A stretch of 64,000 nt of DNA, from assembly GCA_947000775.1 (NCBI GenBank), contig CAMQGK010000559.1, positions 744,001-808,000 on the forward strand, read 5' to 3'. Positions 36,021-49,400 of this stretch are shown piece after piece. The number at the start of each line of letters is the position of its first letter. Positions within the stretch are counted from its first letter, which is position 1. The DNA is from Pterois miles (lineage: Eukaryota > Chordata > Actinopteri > Perciformes > Scorpaenidae). Made by a program: the position numbers and the translations under genes. The notes beneath the pieces were generated by a model. It was given only the letters and a program-made list of their open reading frames with translations. It was not told the DNA's origin and made no database searches.

Positions 36021-36879
36021 CTTCAGTATTGGTTTGATTGATATAATCTTCTGATAATTATTTTCATATCACTCATACCTTCACCTAGAATTTACCTTAA
36101 GTTGTGAGTATATCTGTTTCTACACCCTTTCTTCTGTGTTAAGAGCCTTCTGAAGATGTTACATCTCTGTTTTTATTACTCACTTCAAGTCCTCAGGGAC
36201 AAATTTGTGATTTGGGGCTTTACAAATGTAACTGACTTGAGTCTATTTGAAAGTTCCTTGACATAGTATCACATCTGAATGCCGACAACAAGATGCAGTT
36301 GATATTCCTCAAGAAAGTTTTCACTCACCAGTAGCAACATCTGTCATGCCTGCATAAAATATCTGTCCCTAAATCTTTTTAAAATGCTATTAAAAAGGAC
36401 CGTGCCCCCCATTATAGCTTGAAATAAAAACTATCCTGATCTGACACTAAATTCTATAAACGTTTCATTAGTCTTTTGCTAATTTTAGACATTGATTGTA
36501 AGAAACAGATGGTTTAAATATTGGGAGGGGGAGAGGAGTGACGTCAAATGGAGATGTTGTAGTGTGAGGCTAGACAGCGGAAAAAGAGGAATCTTGCTTG
36601 TAATGTTTGTCATTTTTGGATAATTTCCTCCAGGGATATTTCTGGCAGGTGAAACCTCCCTCTCCAGACTTAACTGTACACCAGGGAAATATATGTATGT
36701 CCTTGCGAGAGAGGACTCAACAAAGATTCAGTGATGTGGTGGTTTATAGTAAACACATCTGATATGTCTCTATATATGAAAATATATAAAAATCTGCCTT
36801 CGAAAATTGTTTGAGCACTAAATGCACAAATTCTCAGTACATTATATAGTGTAGCTTCATCTGGGGAATAATTTGCAAA
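36021..36879. other. Spacer, no gene recognised
   Basis: Contains CTCAGGGACAAATTTGTGAT-like and GGGGCTTTACAAATGTAACT phrases that look like a short retroposon tail near 36190-36235. Otherwise nothing recognisable. Confidence 0.35.
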
Positions 36880-37210
36880 TGGTTAAGTCAAGCCAAGTCA
36901 ATTTTATTTGTAGCCCAATATCATAAGTCACAAATTTGCCTCAAGGGGCTTTACAACTATAAGTAAAGCCAAACTAAACAAAAAACATGGGAAAAATGGA
37001 AGAAACATATGAAAGAGCAGCTGAGGACGGATCCCTCTCTGGGCAGGACAAACATGCAATAGATGTGTGTACAGAATAACCAACATAATACAAATACATA
37101 TGTATACAATCCAAATGTCAAATTATACCTAGCTTGTAAATATATGAAGGAACTTGAACCGCTGCTAAATTATTCCCAAAGTAGAGACAAAACGGGACGA
37201 TATGACCTGC
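36880..37210. repeat. Dispersed fish repeat
   Basis: Contains AGTCAATTTTATTTGTAGCC, CTCAAGGGGCTTTACAACTA, AGCTGAGGACGGATCCCTCT and ATGCAATAGATGTGTGTACA. I recall these as parts of a high-copy perciform repeat; family uncertain. Confidence 0.5.
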
Positions 37211-37261
37211 TGATTTAAAGGACTGTGTAGCATTTAGGAGGATAACACCTCTTATCACTTG

Positions 37262-37322
37262 AAAATAAGAATAGTTATATTATTAAATATATGAATAAGA
37301 ATAGTTATATTATTAAATATAT
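37262..37322. repeat. Short direct duplication (~30 bp x2)
   Basis: AATAAGAATAGTTATATTAT followed by TAAATATAT occurs twice back to back. Simple AT-rich tandem duplication. Confidence 0.85.
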
Positions 37323-38858
37323 AAAATAATATAAAATATTTATTATTTTATTGTTCAACACAGGCCATTTCTGGAGAACAGAACAGAAGTAATTTTATTT
37401 TACTTCTGACATTTTACTCGTGTCCGGTAGTCACTTTAAGTCCAAAATGGCTGAAGCTTAGCTTTGCTACTGGGCACTCATGCTTGCAATGGAACAAACA
37501 ATTACTACTACGCAGAGTGGACCGCCATGTTTCTACAGTAGCCCAGAATGGAAAAACCAAACACCGGTTCCAGATAGGGCCATTTGTGATTTCACGTTTT
37601 TGCGTTGGCCTCCATAGTTTGTTTGGCATACGGGAAAAGTGTCAGGTGGCTGCAATATACAACCTCACAGCCAAATGTCATCAAATCAAAGGCTAAAGAG
37701 GAAAGAGCTTCTGGCCACCTGCTTTGTCTTTCTGCTGAAGGCTGAATGAGATCCCTGCCACAATATTCAGGTACGCCAAATTCACTCCAGGTAGCAGCCA
37801 AGTGCGGCTCGCCACAATAATTAAATTTCTCTGCAGCCAGGCGCATGTTCATGTGTTTCAGGGGGGAAGAAATTCTTTGTAACGTAGCTCAACATGTCAC
37901 AGGAGTCACAGATCTGTTTACTGATTGGCTGCAGGTCCTCTCGGGCTGCATTTCGCTGCTAAAAATTAAAAATTTCCAAATTTTTTTTTTTGGTCGCACT
38001 TTGCCTCTGAATTAAATGTCTGCAGCTTGCTGCGCTCTGGAGCGACCGCCGAAGTTTTCCATGGACATTGGATGGCAGCTCGCTGTAGGCCGTATTTCAA
38101 CGCTGCTCCGGTGTGAATTCGGCTCTAAGACTGCAGGGCTGCAGGATTAAATACCTAACACTCTGGGTTGTCAGCCAACATTACAGAGGAGGATTCAACA
38201 CAATATCACTAAGCAACCAAGGTAGCAAGTATCTAAACAGAGCAGCTTGGTTATAAACTGTGTATAAACTCTAAGTGTGGCTAAAACAGGCCCCTGGTTA
38301 TTGTAAACAGACAGAAATATGTCCCGTACGGCTGACGGCTCCTGGTCTGCCTGTTAACTGTCCAACTTTGTGGTTCTAAAGCAGCTTTATGGAAGAAAAC
38401 ATGAACTACTACTGAAAAAGCTCATGTTGATACTTGTTTTGGAGCCAGTACAGATTACAGTAAATGTGTGAAACAAGTCTACATTCGAGGCTGTGGATTT
38501 TTTTGAATTGTTGAATGTTGTTGAAAAACTGCACCACTAACTCCACACTGCCAGTTTAAACTTGGCCTCTCCCAAACTGTATTTGGTATTTGTCCAGAGT
38601 TTCATTTTATATCTCATCAGTACAGTGTAAGCTACTACTACTACAACTACTCTTTCTTTTTTAATTTTTTTATTTTTTTTGGAAAAAGCAAAGGACACAA
38701 CTTCTGGATATTATTCATATACTGTATATAACCCTGCTTAAATTTGAACATTTTCAGCTTGGGCACATTAAATTGGTAACATGGTCCAAACTCACCTCTG
38801 GGGTAAGGTGACCAATTAAAATATAACAGGCAGGTCCGGGGCATCTTATTGTGTATGT
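37323..38858. other. Spacer with repeat-like patches, no gene recognised
   Basis: Around 37420-37700 the sequence resembles a dispersed repeat (CATGTTTCTACAGTAGCCCA, GGCTGCAATATACAACCTCA); a weaker related phrase occurs near 54050. I see no protein domain in the short frames here. Confidence 0.4.
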
Positions 38859-38990
38859 GGTAACACTTCATTTTACAGATCCGCAAATTTCATGGTAATT
38901 AGATGATAACTAGCAAGTAACCTATTTGAAATTTCTTTGGAATTACTGCCAAATTACCCCAATATTTACCTCAACATTGGATTGTTTTTT
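38859..38990. repeat. Dispersed repeat (GGTAACACTTCATTTTACA family), copy 2
   Basis: Partner of 24427-24560 with the same motif order, including AGCAAGTAACCTATTTGAAA and CTGCCAAATTACCCCAATAT. Confidence 0.6.
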
Positions 38991-39020
38991 TGTCTTATAT
39001 ATCCATAAATAAAATTAAAT

Positions 39021-39204
39021 TAGGGCTGTCAATTGATTAATTAATTGATAATGAAGAGAAATAGCAAATTAGTTGCACATTTTTGTATGACAGCAGTATC
39101 CTCACTCTAGCATTAAAACTGAGCCTGCTTCAGTTTGCAAAAATCACAAGGTGATTAGTGCCGTAAAACAAATTTGAATTAAGCATGTTAACTTTGACAG
39201 CCTT
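39021..39204. mobile_element. Small MITE with TAGGGCTGTCAA termini
   Basis: The left end TAGGGCTGTCAATTGATTAA and right end TTAACTTTGACAGCCTTA are inverted repeats. Related ends occur at 59204-59851. Non-coding. Confidence 0.55.
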
Positions 39205-39429
39205 AAATAAAACAAAATCAAAGTTTGGATTAGTTCAATGTGGACTGAGCCAGGCTAGCTGTTTCCGTCTGCTTCCAATCTTTATGCTAAGCTAAGCTAA
39301 CCTTTTGCTGACTCCATAGCTTCATATTTATTGTAGACATAGAGGGTGGTATCAATCTCCCCATCTAACTCTCAGCAAGAAAATGAAGAGGCATATTTCC
39401 CAAAATGCTGAATTGTTCCTTTAAGACAG

Positions 39430-40262
39430 AGCTCTGTCAAAGAGCTAAGGGAACACTTAATAATCACAGTATAACAAGAAGTCAGTTCATCTTCAGGGAT
39501 ATCAATCTGTCATTGGTGCCCTGCGGGTTCGCACTGAGCACATCTGACAAGTGTGAAAGAGTTATGCTGCCTGTAACATCATCCAGCATGACTGGTTTGG
39601 CGGATCTACCAATTCTGGTGTTCTCTGGCAAATGCCCATCAAGCTGCATGGCGCTGAGCTGTGAGCACAAGTCCCACTGAGGACGTTGGGCCCTCATGCC
39701 ACCCACATGGGGTCTGTTTCTGACAGTTTGGTCAAAAACATGCACGCCAGTAGCTTGCTGAAGGTCATGTTGTAGGGCTCTGGCAGTGCTCCTCCTGTTC
39801 CTCCTTGCATAAAGGAGCAGATACCGGTCCCGCTGCTGGGTTAATGCCCCTCTACAATCATGTCCAGCCCTTCATGTGTAACGGCTGGTCTCCTGGTATC
39901 TCCTCCATGTTCTTGAGACTGTGTTGGGAGACCCAGCAAAGCTTGCGACCACACGTATGGATGGTCATCCTAGGGGAGCTGGACTACCTGTGCAACTTGA
40001 TTGGGCTGCAGGTACCATCTCACGCTAAAAGTAGTGACAAGAACACCAGCAGAACACAGAACTAGGGAAGAATCAGTCAGGAAGGATCAGGAGAGAGCAA
40101 CTGTCTTTGGCCACCACATGTAAAACCATCGTTTTTGGAGTTTGTCTTATTGTTGTCTCTCCATTACAACTGTTGACGCTTTCATTTGCACCAAAGCAGG
40201 TGAAAGTGATTCACAATCACTTGTGCTTCCTAAATAGACATTCATTTTTTTGAGCAACGTAT
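39430..40262. repeat. Dispersed DNA-element-like repeat, ~830 bp
   Basis: The left end (CTGTCAAAGAGCTAAGGGAA) and right end (TTCATTTTTTTGAGCAACGT) are weak inverted repeats. The interior, for example GGAGCAGATACCGGTCCCGC and GAGCTGGACTACCTGTGCAA, matches what I remember of a repeat dispersed in many teleosts. Open frames on both strands (39405-39680, 39482-39745, 39805-40065) have no recognisable domain and I do not call them genes. Confidence 0.4.
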
Positions 40263-40269
40263 AATCATT

Positions 40270-40819
40270 TACTATAAATGCTCAATTCTTGACGTGTCTG
40301 ACTGAGTGTGAAAGCATTCAGAGACAAATACGTGCGGCTTATTCAGTCAAAAGGTATTACTCAACAACTGTTACAACATATAGCTCAGTGTTGCGTACTA
40401 GATGTCATGACTTGCCATTAGGATTTTCTTGTTTAGCTCTCTTCTCACCTTTCAAAGGCATAGTATTTGAATTGAAGATACTTCATAATGTGAAATCTGT
40501 GTATTTAAGTCAACACTTACATATGTCAGATCAGGAATGAAACAGGAAACAACTTTTTTCAACTTGCATAATAACAAACAGTCAGACTGCAGAGAGATAA
40601 CCCAGCTTTCAGTTTGAGTTTTTACACCACGTGGTTCTCGATACATGTAGGAAGCTGATAAAGCTCACAGGATGTACTTGCTTGTTGCCGGTAACAGATT
40701 TAGAGCATTTAGTTCCGTCTCCCCACAAATGTGGTGCTCATGTTTTCCAGATGCTTGTTTGACCTACATGCAGTAATGTTGAACTCTATTGTCTGTTTCT
40801 CATTGTCAACAAATCCTGT
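40270..40819. other. Spacer, no gene recognised
   Basis: No coding exon or known repeat seen. Confidence 0.35.
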
Positions 40820-41640
40820 GAAAAGACCAAAACCAATGTTGTCTGGATTGGGCCTTCAAAATATGAAGAAAATCTGCAATGTGCGGTATCATCGTTCAAT
40901 ATTGCGATGACGATATGATGTGATAAATAAACAAATATTGAAATGTACATATTAGCTATACTTATGTCAGCCTGGTTGTCTTTAAATTGGAACTGAATAT
41001 TTAAAATATAAATGGGCTAAATGTTGTTTATGGAACAGCAACAAGCAGTAATGAGTACAAAGCACTATATAAACTAATTATTTCACTGGAAACAAATCTC
41101 ACATGTTAATAAAATAAATCATGTTTCCCAAGTGGAGTTTATAAAGACTAAAGAACACAAACATCAGTCGGTATCAGTCCTTCCTCCCGTCCTCTGTCCT
41201 CCTCCTTTGGGAGATGTGATTCACTGCTGCAGGTAACATTACTGGTGGTAGAGAGGAGGGGCTGCTTTGTCTCAGCCATCTTATTAGTTTACCAGTAAGA
41301 TACGTGGTAAATGAAACTGTTATATACAGCTATATACAGACAGCTTTAGTTTTAGCTTGTCTGAGCATGTCGTTCCTATACTTGGTAAGGTAATAAATTA
41401 GTAACACAGAGGCTCCGTAGTCTGCACCAAGATGGCAACATCTTTATTCCTACAACCTTGTCAACAACAGCACCATTAACAATAAACTTCCCAGACACCA
41501 ACACTGGAACACAGCTTAAACAACTTGAAGTCATTCAGAAATCAACAAAATAACACTATCAACGTTAGCCGCGCTAGCACGCTATGCTTGGGTAAACAGA
41601 GCAGAGCTGACTGAAATATTGCTTTTCTTCACGTGTAAAT
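40820..41640. mobile_element. Second copy of the 10671-type hAT-like element
   Basis: Matches 11040-12000 in order: GATATGATGTGATAAATAAA, ATGTCAGCCTGGTTG, GGAAACAAATCTCACATGTT, AATAAACTTCCCAGACACCA. Its terminal sequences are less clear than in the first copy. Confidence 0.55.
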
Positions 41641-41849
41641 CATGTTTATGCTTGATATATTGATCAAGTATTGGCTTTACACTTTTTTTGTACTGTAGTT
41701 TAAATCCCAGTTAGGCCATCCTGGTGTTGTAAATATTCACTTACACACCAACTGTACATTAATCCACAGCTGAAAATAGTCCTTATTAATAACTGCGCTA
41801 TTTTCTCCTGTTTGAGAAATTCTTGCTTTTTTTTAGTTGGTTTCCCCTT

Positions 41850-42665
41850 TAAGTAGCCTTAAGTTTGCAAAAATCTCCTTATTCAACACTGTCTGACAGT
41901 ATTAGGGTGAGGAGTCTGGGTGTCATCCTGGATGGCACTCAATCTTTCCAGTCCCACATCAATAACATCACTCAGTCAGCATATTTCCATTTACATAACA
42001 TCTCTCCCGCCCATCTCTCTCCGCCAACAGTGCCGAACTTCTGGTTCACACCCTGGTCACGTCCCGTTTAGACAACTGTAATTCTTTCCTTTTTAGTTTA
42101 CCATCCATAAACTACAACTAGTTCAAAACTCTGCTGCCTGTATCATCAGCAGAACCCCCTCCATCAGTCATGCAACAGCTGTCCTGCAGCAACTCCACTG
42201 GCTCCCCTTCAATCTATCTATCTATCTAACTATCCATCCATCTATCTATCTATCGCATCATCTACAAGATCCTTCTCCTTACATTCAAGGCCATCAACAA
42301 TCTTGCCCCTCAGTACCTCACCGAGCTCCTCCATATCAAGACACCCACCCGCTCTCTCAGGTCCTCTTCCTCCATCCAGCTCCATCCAACACTCCACTTC
42401 CATTAACACTTTCAGATCTCACCCGAACACTCATCTATTCAGACAGGATTACTCCCTTTAATTTCACTTGCTTTCTTAAGACTACAATGACCCCACCCTT
42501 TCTCTTTGTTTTTATTATTAGTAGTATTATTATGTAGTTTTATTAGTATTATTATGTAGTTTTATTGCCTGCTCTTGTGACTGCTTGATTGATGGATTGT
42601 TTTTATTGTTTGATTTTGTAAGGTGACCTTGAGTGTTCAGAAAAGCGCCCATAAATAAAATGTAT
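41850..42665 (+). mobile_element. L2-type LINE, 3' end of the reverse-transcriptase frame
   Basis: Plus-strand frames read VRSLGVILDGTQSFQSHINN, then LVTSRLDNCNSF, IKLQLVQNSAACIISRTPS, ATAVLQQLHWLPF, RIIYKILLLTFKAINNLAPQ and YLTELL. These are typical of the RT C-terminal region of L2/Maui-like elements. The frame is broken by indels and by a (TATC)n tract at 42216-42256. The tail GTGTTCAGAAAAGCGCCCAT, AAATAAAATG closes the element. Confidence 0.75.
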
Positions 42666-43479
42666 TATTATTATTAGTAGCAGTAGCATCACACATATAA
42701 TCTGTATCAGCTTGTTCTGGATTGAAGCTATATTGTTTACACTGAGTAAAATATGTAAACCTAAAAATTAAATATTGACTACATCATTCCATCAAATAGA
42801 AATGCTCTACTTGTTCTTGGTATTTTTGGAAACTTATTGAGATTAAAGATGAAACTATACTTAACCATTTTTTAAGATCAACATCACTGGGAGGAATGAA
42901 TCTGCTCTGGCCTAAGGGTAGGGAAGTTGGAATGTATAGAGAGACGGACTGTTAGTTTCAGGGCTGCAACCAGTGATTATTTTCACGGTCGATTAATCTG
43001 TAGATTATTTTCTTGATTCATTGATTAGTTGTGTGGTCTATAAAATGTCAGAAAATGGTGAAACATGTCAATCAGTGTTTCCTAAAGCCCAATATGATGC
43101 CCTCAAATGTCTTGTTTGTCCACAACTCAAAGACTTTCGGTTTACTGTCATAGAGGAGTAAAAAAAACAGAAAATATCCACATTTAAGAAACATTTCACA
43201 TTGACATTTAAAAAAAATACTCAAACCTATTATCAAAGTAGTTGGTGATTAATTTAATAGTTGACAACAAATTGATTAATTGTTGCAGCTATATTTGGTT
43301 TTGGTGTTTTTCATGGGATGTGTTGATAATGAGAAAAACATAGACTATCGCCTGCCTTATGCTTTAATGCCAGTGTGGTGTTTGATCAAAGAAATGTTTG
43401 TTTCCTCTGGACATTAAAAATGTAGTAAAACTGAATAGTCATACATAATAACTTCCCTATACTCCTTTTACTTGTGCAG
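42666..43479. other. Putative stat6 intron 1, distal part
   Basis: Repeat-like GGGCTGCAACCAGTGATTAT and TCGATTAATCTGTAGATTAT at 42960-43020, then AT-rich sequence up to the acceptor ACTTGTGCAG at 43479. Confidence 0.4.
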
Positions 43480-43491
43480 CCCTGCTTGATC

Positions 43492-46400
43492 ATGGCCCAG
43501 TGGATCCACATGTCCCAGATGATACCATGCCTGTCTGATGACACTGTCAACAACCTCTATCCCCCATCAGCCTTCCCCATTGAAGTCAGACACTTTTTAG
43601 CTGAATGGATCGAGAGCCAAAGATGGTATGACACAACCATGTATACACACACACAAACAACTTGCATGAACATGCTTGCATATACAGCATATTTGTGCGT
43701 ATGCTTATTGTGTGTGCTTGCCCTGTGGCCTTGTGTGTGGATCATTATGCATGTGTATATGTGTTTGTGTGCTCACAGGGACGACTTTGTGCTGGAGAAG
43801 GTGGAGCAGGAGAGCCAGGCTCAGGCTCTGTTAGACCAGACCATCAACATGCTGCAATCGATTGCTCAGCAGAACGCCAACGTGGTGGACAGGATGAAGC
43901 TGATGCAGATCAGTAGGAACATGGTAGGGAAGCTGTGTCACTCTTTGGCTTCCACAATAGGATTTAGCTGTCTTCACCACCTTCCTGCCGTTTGCAGTTG
44001 GGGTTAAATGCAGTTGAACGCAGTTTGTTCAAGTTTAATGCCAAGTAGCTGCCAGTGCTCACAGCAGCTTTGAGTGGCTCTGACCACTGAAACCAAAGAC
44101 AGGAAGACAGTGTTTTCATATGCAGGAAAATGTTGTGTTTGTCATGACTAATGTAAGGCGTCTGTAGAGAGGGTGAAAAGTGCCCACAACTTTCTTTAGG
44201 TACTCAAGTAAAAGTAAATGCAAGAAAAAAACGAATGTCTCTAAGGACTTCATAATAATCGCACAAGCTTCTTTAAATATATTTTTTTGCCAGTAGAAAT
44301 GTATCATGTTGGACATTAACTGAATGCACAGTGGCATCATGGACTATTTTTAGGATTTGATATTATGCATGTACATGTGCTTGATTTACAGACCATGTTT
44401 CAGCAGCAACCTCTACAGTTTGGAGTGATGGTCAGGGACATCCTCACAAAGGAGAGGGTTCTGCTCAGCACGGTAATATCTTTTAGCAAATACTGTCTGT
44501 GTTTAGTTTAACCACAGCCCTCACCCTAATAAGCTGTCTGATCATTTTGTACAGCCCAGCGAGGCTTTATCTCAGAGTGAATATTATTGGTGATGGAAGA
44601 AACTATAAGGTGATGTCATTACATCTACACAGTCACACAGGAAAAGGGATACATGCTGTGTTTTAGACAATAGTAAATCTTTGGCGGCCATTGCTTTTGT
44701 TTAATTTTAGTAGTCCATCTAAATAAACCTTCCCAGTACTGGCAGTTTAAACTTGCCTGAGAAAGTCCTTCATGGCATATGTGTTCGAGGATCTGAGATC
44801 TGTGAAGATAACATCCTCCAAACTCCTTCTAGAGCTCCATCAAATCTGGACATACAGACATGACACTTTTAGGATATCAACATTATACTTTCTGTTTACA
44901 TGCCCCAAATTATGGGAACCATAGTTTCCAAACTTAGATTATCCTCCAAAATGAAGTGAGACAAAAAAACATAATAGAGTTACAAAATTAGCTGGTGGGG
45001 CCACAGTGTCAAACTTTGAAAATCCTTGATGTCGTTACGTGTGTTGTCTTATTCTTTTAATCATAATTTTACTTAAACTCTGTCTTCTAACAATGTGGGA
45101 ACAACTATTAATTTACTTTTAATAGTGGCAACAAGTAATGTATGAAGTGTATTAAGTGCTGTTCTATGTTTGTAGCCCGCTCAGATGCCCAACTCTTCAC
45201 AGTACCAACAGTACCCCAACAGAGAGTCCTCGTTCCCCAACATGCAGGATGTAGATCACCTGGTTCTGAAGGTCCTGGAGGTCCAGGACATCAGACAAAA
45301 AATGCACCAGCTACAAGAAGAGCTCAACTGGGAGAGGCAAAACTGTGAGGCTTTACAAGGTGAGAGACACAAACATGAGGAACACGCAGATTATCTTCAG
45401 TAATGCTGTTGTTCACATATGAAAAATACTATGAGCAGCCACACCCTTACTCATAGAAACTGAAATTGGAGTTATTAATTTATTGGTCTTTTTTAGTTCC
45501 TCTCTTTCAAGATCAATTCATGGTTTTTCTTACTAATAAATCAATTAATAGAGCCGGTGTTTAGCAGCTTAATCAATACTGAAAATAATTGTTAGTTGCA
45601 GCCCCACTCAGCCTTATTCATAATGACTTCTGATTTTAGACCTCTGAAGTGAGTTGCAGGAAAGTTAGTGACATTTAGCTTTAAATGTCACGACAGAGAG
45701 GTAACAGTACTGTATAATGTAAACAGTGATGGGCTGAGAATAGAGCCCTGAGGCACCCCATCCTGTCATCATTGCCCCTGGCTTCCTCAGTGGCTGCCAT
45801 AAACTGTATATAAGAAGTGGACGTAGTCAGCGTGAGTTCAACAGTTGGTTTGTGGACTACCATTTTGAAGTTGTCATCTTTTTTTAGGCAACTAAACAAG
45901 TTCTAATTAATTTTCATGAGCTGAAAACACACTGTAAAAGGGTTAAAGTTCTAAGACAAAAACAGAAACCTGTCAATCACAAAGTGGCTACGCCCTGAAG
46001 CGTCCCCTGCTTTATGGTCTATTTGACTCTAAATGGGATCATAATTTACTAAATGAACATCATGCTGTATTGAAGAAGACTTGAACCTAGCGATTAATAA
46101 ATCAAGTGAGACGTAGGCTCATTTTCTCATAGACTTCTATACAATCAGACTTCTTTTTGTAACCAGAGAAGTCGCCTCCTGTTGGCTGGTAGAGAGAATG
46201 AAGATTTAAGGCACTTCAGCATTGCCGTCACTTTTCAAATGCAGAAGTAGCCCACTGGAGCTTGCCAACATTGCTATTTTGCAGATAGTTTGCTCAAGCT
46301 CACACAAATTTACATGAATGTGAGTGATCAGTGGTGCTGGTACTACTACTACTAGTACTACTACTACTAGTAGTACTACCACTAGTACTACTACTACAGG

Positions 46401-49400
46401 CCTTTTTGGGTGCTACTTTGTTTCTTCTACTCTTCGTGTGAGATCATTGCCTTTTGTTTAATTCTGCTCAGTTGGAAAGCCCCTGCTCCTCCTACATACT
46501 ATTTATGGATAACAAGGTCCTCCAAAAATGGAAAAAAGATCAACAGAGAACCATTGTTATTGCATTTCACTGTTTCTGTGTGCCATACATGGAATATTTT
46601 CTATTAAAAAAACAGTGCAGGTAGTACTACCCCTATCAGCTGTATCTGTATGACTGGATCAGATGTTGGGCTGATACTGATTCAAATAGCTGGATCAGAC
46701 ATCAGAGACAATGAGGCTGATCTATTCAATTAAATTTTATGTTTATATACTATATACATTATACACTGGAATGTTAATTCTGGTTTTAAATTTTGACCAA
46801 TTTCTTGCTGCATCAAAAGGGTTTACACTATCGTAATAGTACTAGTATTTCCTGTTAATTTTGAAGATTTTTTGCCAAGTTGCTGGAGTACAATTTATTA
46901 TTTTGATAATAAAGAACAAATAGATAAATTTGTCACATTTTCTTTTACAAAGTTAAGAGAATAATTAAGTCACGTTAAGTTAAAGTCAAGCCAGGTGTTT
47001 TCTTACACATAGAAGAACAATCCCAGTCACTTCCACATAGTGAAGCGTACAGCTTATTAATTAAATGCTGGTATCGGAGCGGTACTCTGCATCGGCCAAT
47101 ACCCAAAGCCCAGGTATTGCTGTCAGTATCAGGACTGAGAAATTCAGATCGGTGCATCCCTAATCTGGCCAAGTTTTAGTCATTATTTAGTTCTCTGTCT
47201 GGACTTTTCGGGCCTGGCCTAGCTGTTGGCATGTTCACATGTTGACCTACTGTATTTTATCGGTTAGGTTTACATAAAAGGTTGTTATTTCCTTTTCCCT
47301 TTTACTTGGAACCATCAACGTTTAGTTTTGCTTTCTTGCTTTCTTGTGAGAGCAATGGCCACTATTTCCTCATTCAGGCGTGAAGAAAAAAATGTCATTC
47401 ATATGTTGTTTGCCCGTTCGTTTGGACTCAATGTATGATGTCATTTATTGTTTGCACAGGGCCGATCCAGCAGAACGGACTGGATCCCTCAAAGTCAGAA
47501 ATCCAGAAACTCCAGAATCACATCCAGCAACTGGAGTACAAAGTGAAAGCAATGTCCACGGTGAGCTTGGCTTCAGCTGCGAGTACTAACATTACTTTTT
47601 TATCTAGATATCTAAGTTCACAAAAACACAAAACGCTGTAGACAAACAGCAGCTGATTTTGCCAAGTAGGCAGCTGTTAAGGCTGGTGAACGCCAGAGCT
47701 TCATGCTGTTCAATTATACGTTTAGTCATATGTTACTTATCACATGTTGATTGTCATAATGTTCAGACCCATGGGATCCCAACCAACTTTACTGTCTTTC
47801 AGAGGCTGTAGCACATTCAGTTTTAGAGCTAGAGTGAAGGTCCATCAGAAATCATATCATATGAAAACTACGAAGCTACAAAACCTAAGGAATCCATTGG
47901 TAGCAACCATCATGCTAGCTTTTTGGGGAGGAGGATAAAGAACGCTCTAAAGTTAAAGTTAAGTAACTTTTGACAGGGAAAAACTGCCATGGACATATTC
48001 ACAGGGGTCCATTGACCTCTGACCTCTAAATATCTGAATGAAAATGGGTTCTATGGGTATCCACAAGTCTCCCCTTTACGGACATGCCCTCTTTTTGACA
48101 ATCACACATTTTTAGGCAGAAACCCTGCAGTATAAATGTTATTTTCGTCTATTCTAAAAATGGTGTATTAGAATATGTCTGCATACTGGGGTCCTTAAAC
48201 AGTCTGGGAATTATGTAACTTTGGTATCACTAGAACAATCAGTGCCGAAACAGTTGGTCAGTTAATTAGTCCATTGATCGGCTGAAAAGAGTTTAAATAG
48301 TTGATTGATTGTTGACAGATGTTAAATGTGTGTGGATTCTGAGTAGCACAGTATATGAATGCAGTTTTTCTTAATCTATTTTGATAAAAACTGAATTTCT
48401 TCAGGTTTTTAAAATATTGTCAAAATGAACAATTTGTCGACCTTAAGCTCTGAGAATTTCAGAAGGTTCAGTTTAATACATTTTATAGACTAAAAAATAA
48501 ACAATTGATAGATGAATCATGTGGTCTTTGTAATATATGGTGGTATGCAATATTCTAGTGATGATATGACGTTTATGGATCCATGGATGAGTGTAATGTG
48601 TTTCGTTGTTGGTTGTTGTAGAAGCGTTTCCAGCTGCTGAAGGAGTGTGTGGACTGTCTGGATCAATGCCAGACGCGACTAATCAGCAGGTTGAAGGCGT
48701 GGAGGTGGGAACAGCATAAGGCCGCCATTGGACATCCCTTTGACGACAACCTCAACCCCCTGCAGACATGGTGAGGTGCACCCCACTTCCATTTATTCCC
48801 TTCAGCAACCAGTCTGATAATATAAATACATGTGATAATTAAAGGGGACTTATTATGCTGAAAGTCCACACCAAAGAGAGTTACTCTCCCCTGCAGAGAC
48901 ACTGCTCCTGAACCACCTTGCTTGAAGTCCTGCCTTTTCATCTGTAACACAGTGATGTCACCAAGTAGCACACTTTGCCTAGCGGCTAGCTTGTCGCACC
49001 CTCAAACAAAGCTAGTTAAAGAAGAACTGGCACGGAGTCTGAACAGTTCGGTCCAAAAGGACTGCTGGAGCATTAAATCATGTAAACATTTTCCTGTAGA
49101 AACGCAAATTACAAGTATGAACCTGAAAACAAGCATAATAAACTCAATAGACTCAATAAACTACTCATAATAAACTGAATAAACTAAAGAAAAGTTTAGA
49201 AATTTGTGTTTGGTCACAGTTGTTACAGTGCTACTTGGCATTTTATTTTGCATCGTTGGAATGATGTCCAACTTGTAAGAAGAAGAAGATCTACCTTTAT
49301 TAGTCCCACAATGGGGAAATTCAATTTACACTCTGTTAAACTCATACATGGTACATGCAGACCTGAAAAAAACAAACAAGATTAAAAGAGGGAAGGTAGG

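Noticed and set aside
39405..40065. Protein gene from the frames of 86-91 codons
   Set aside because: Frames on both strands overlap, no domain is seen and the DNA resembles a dispersed repeat.
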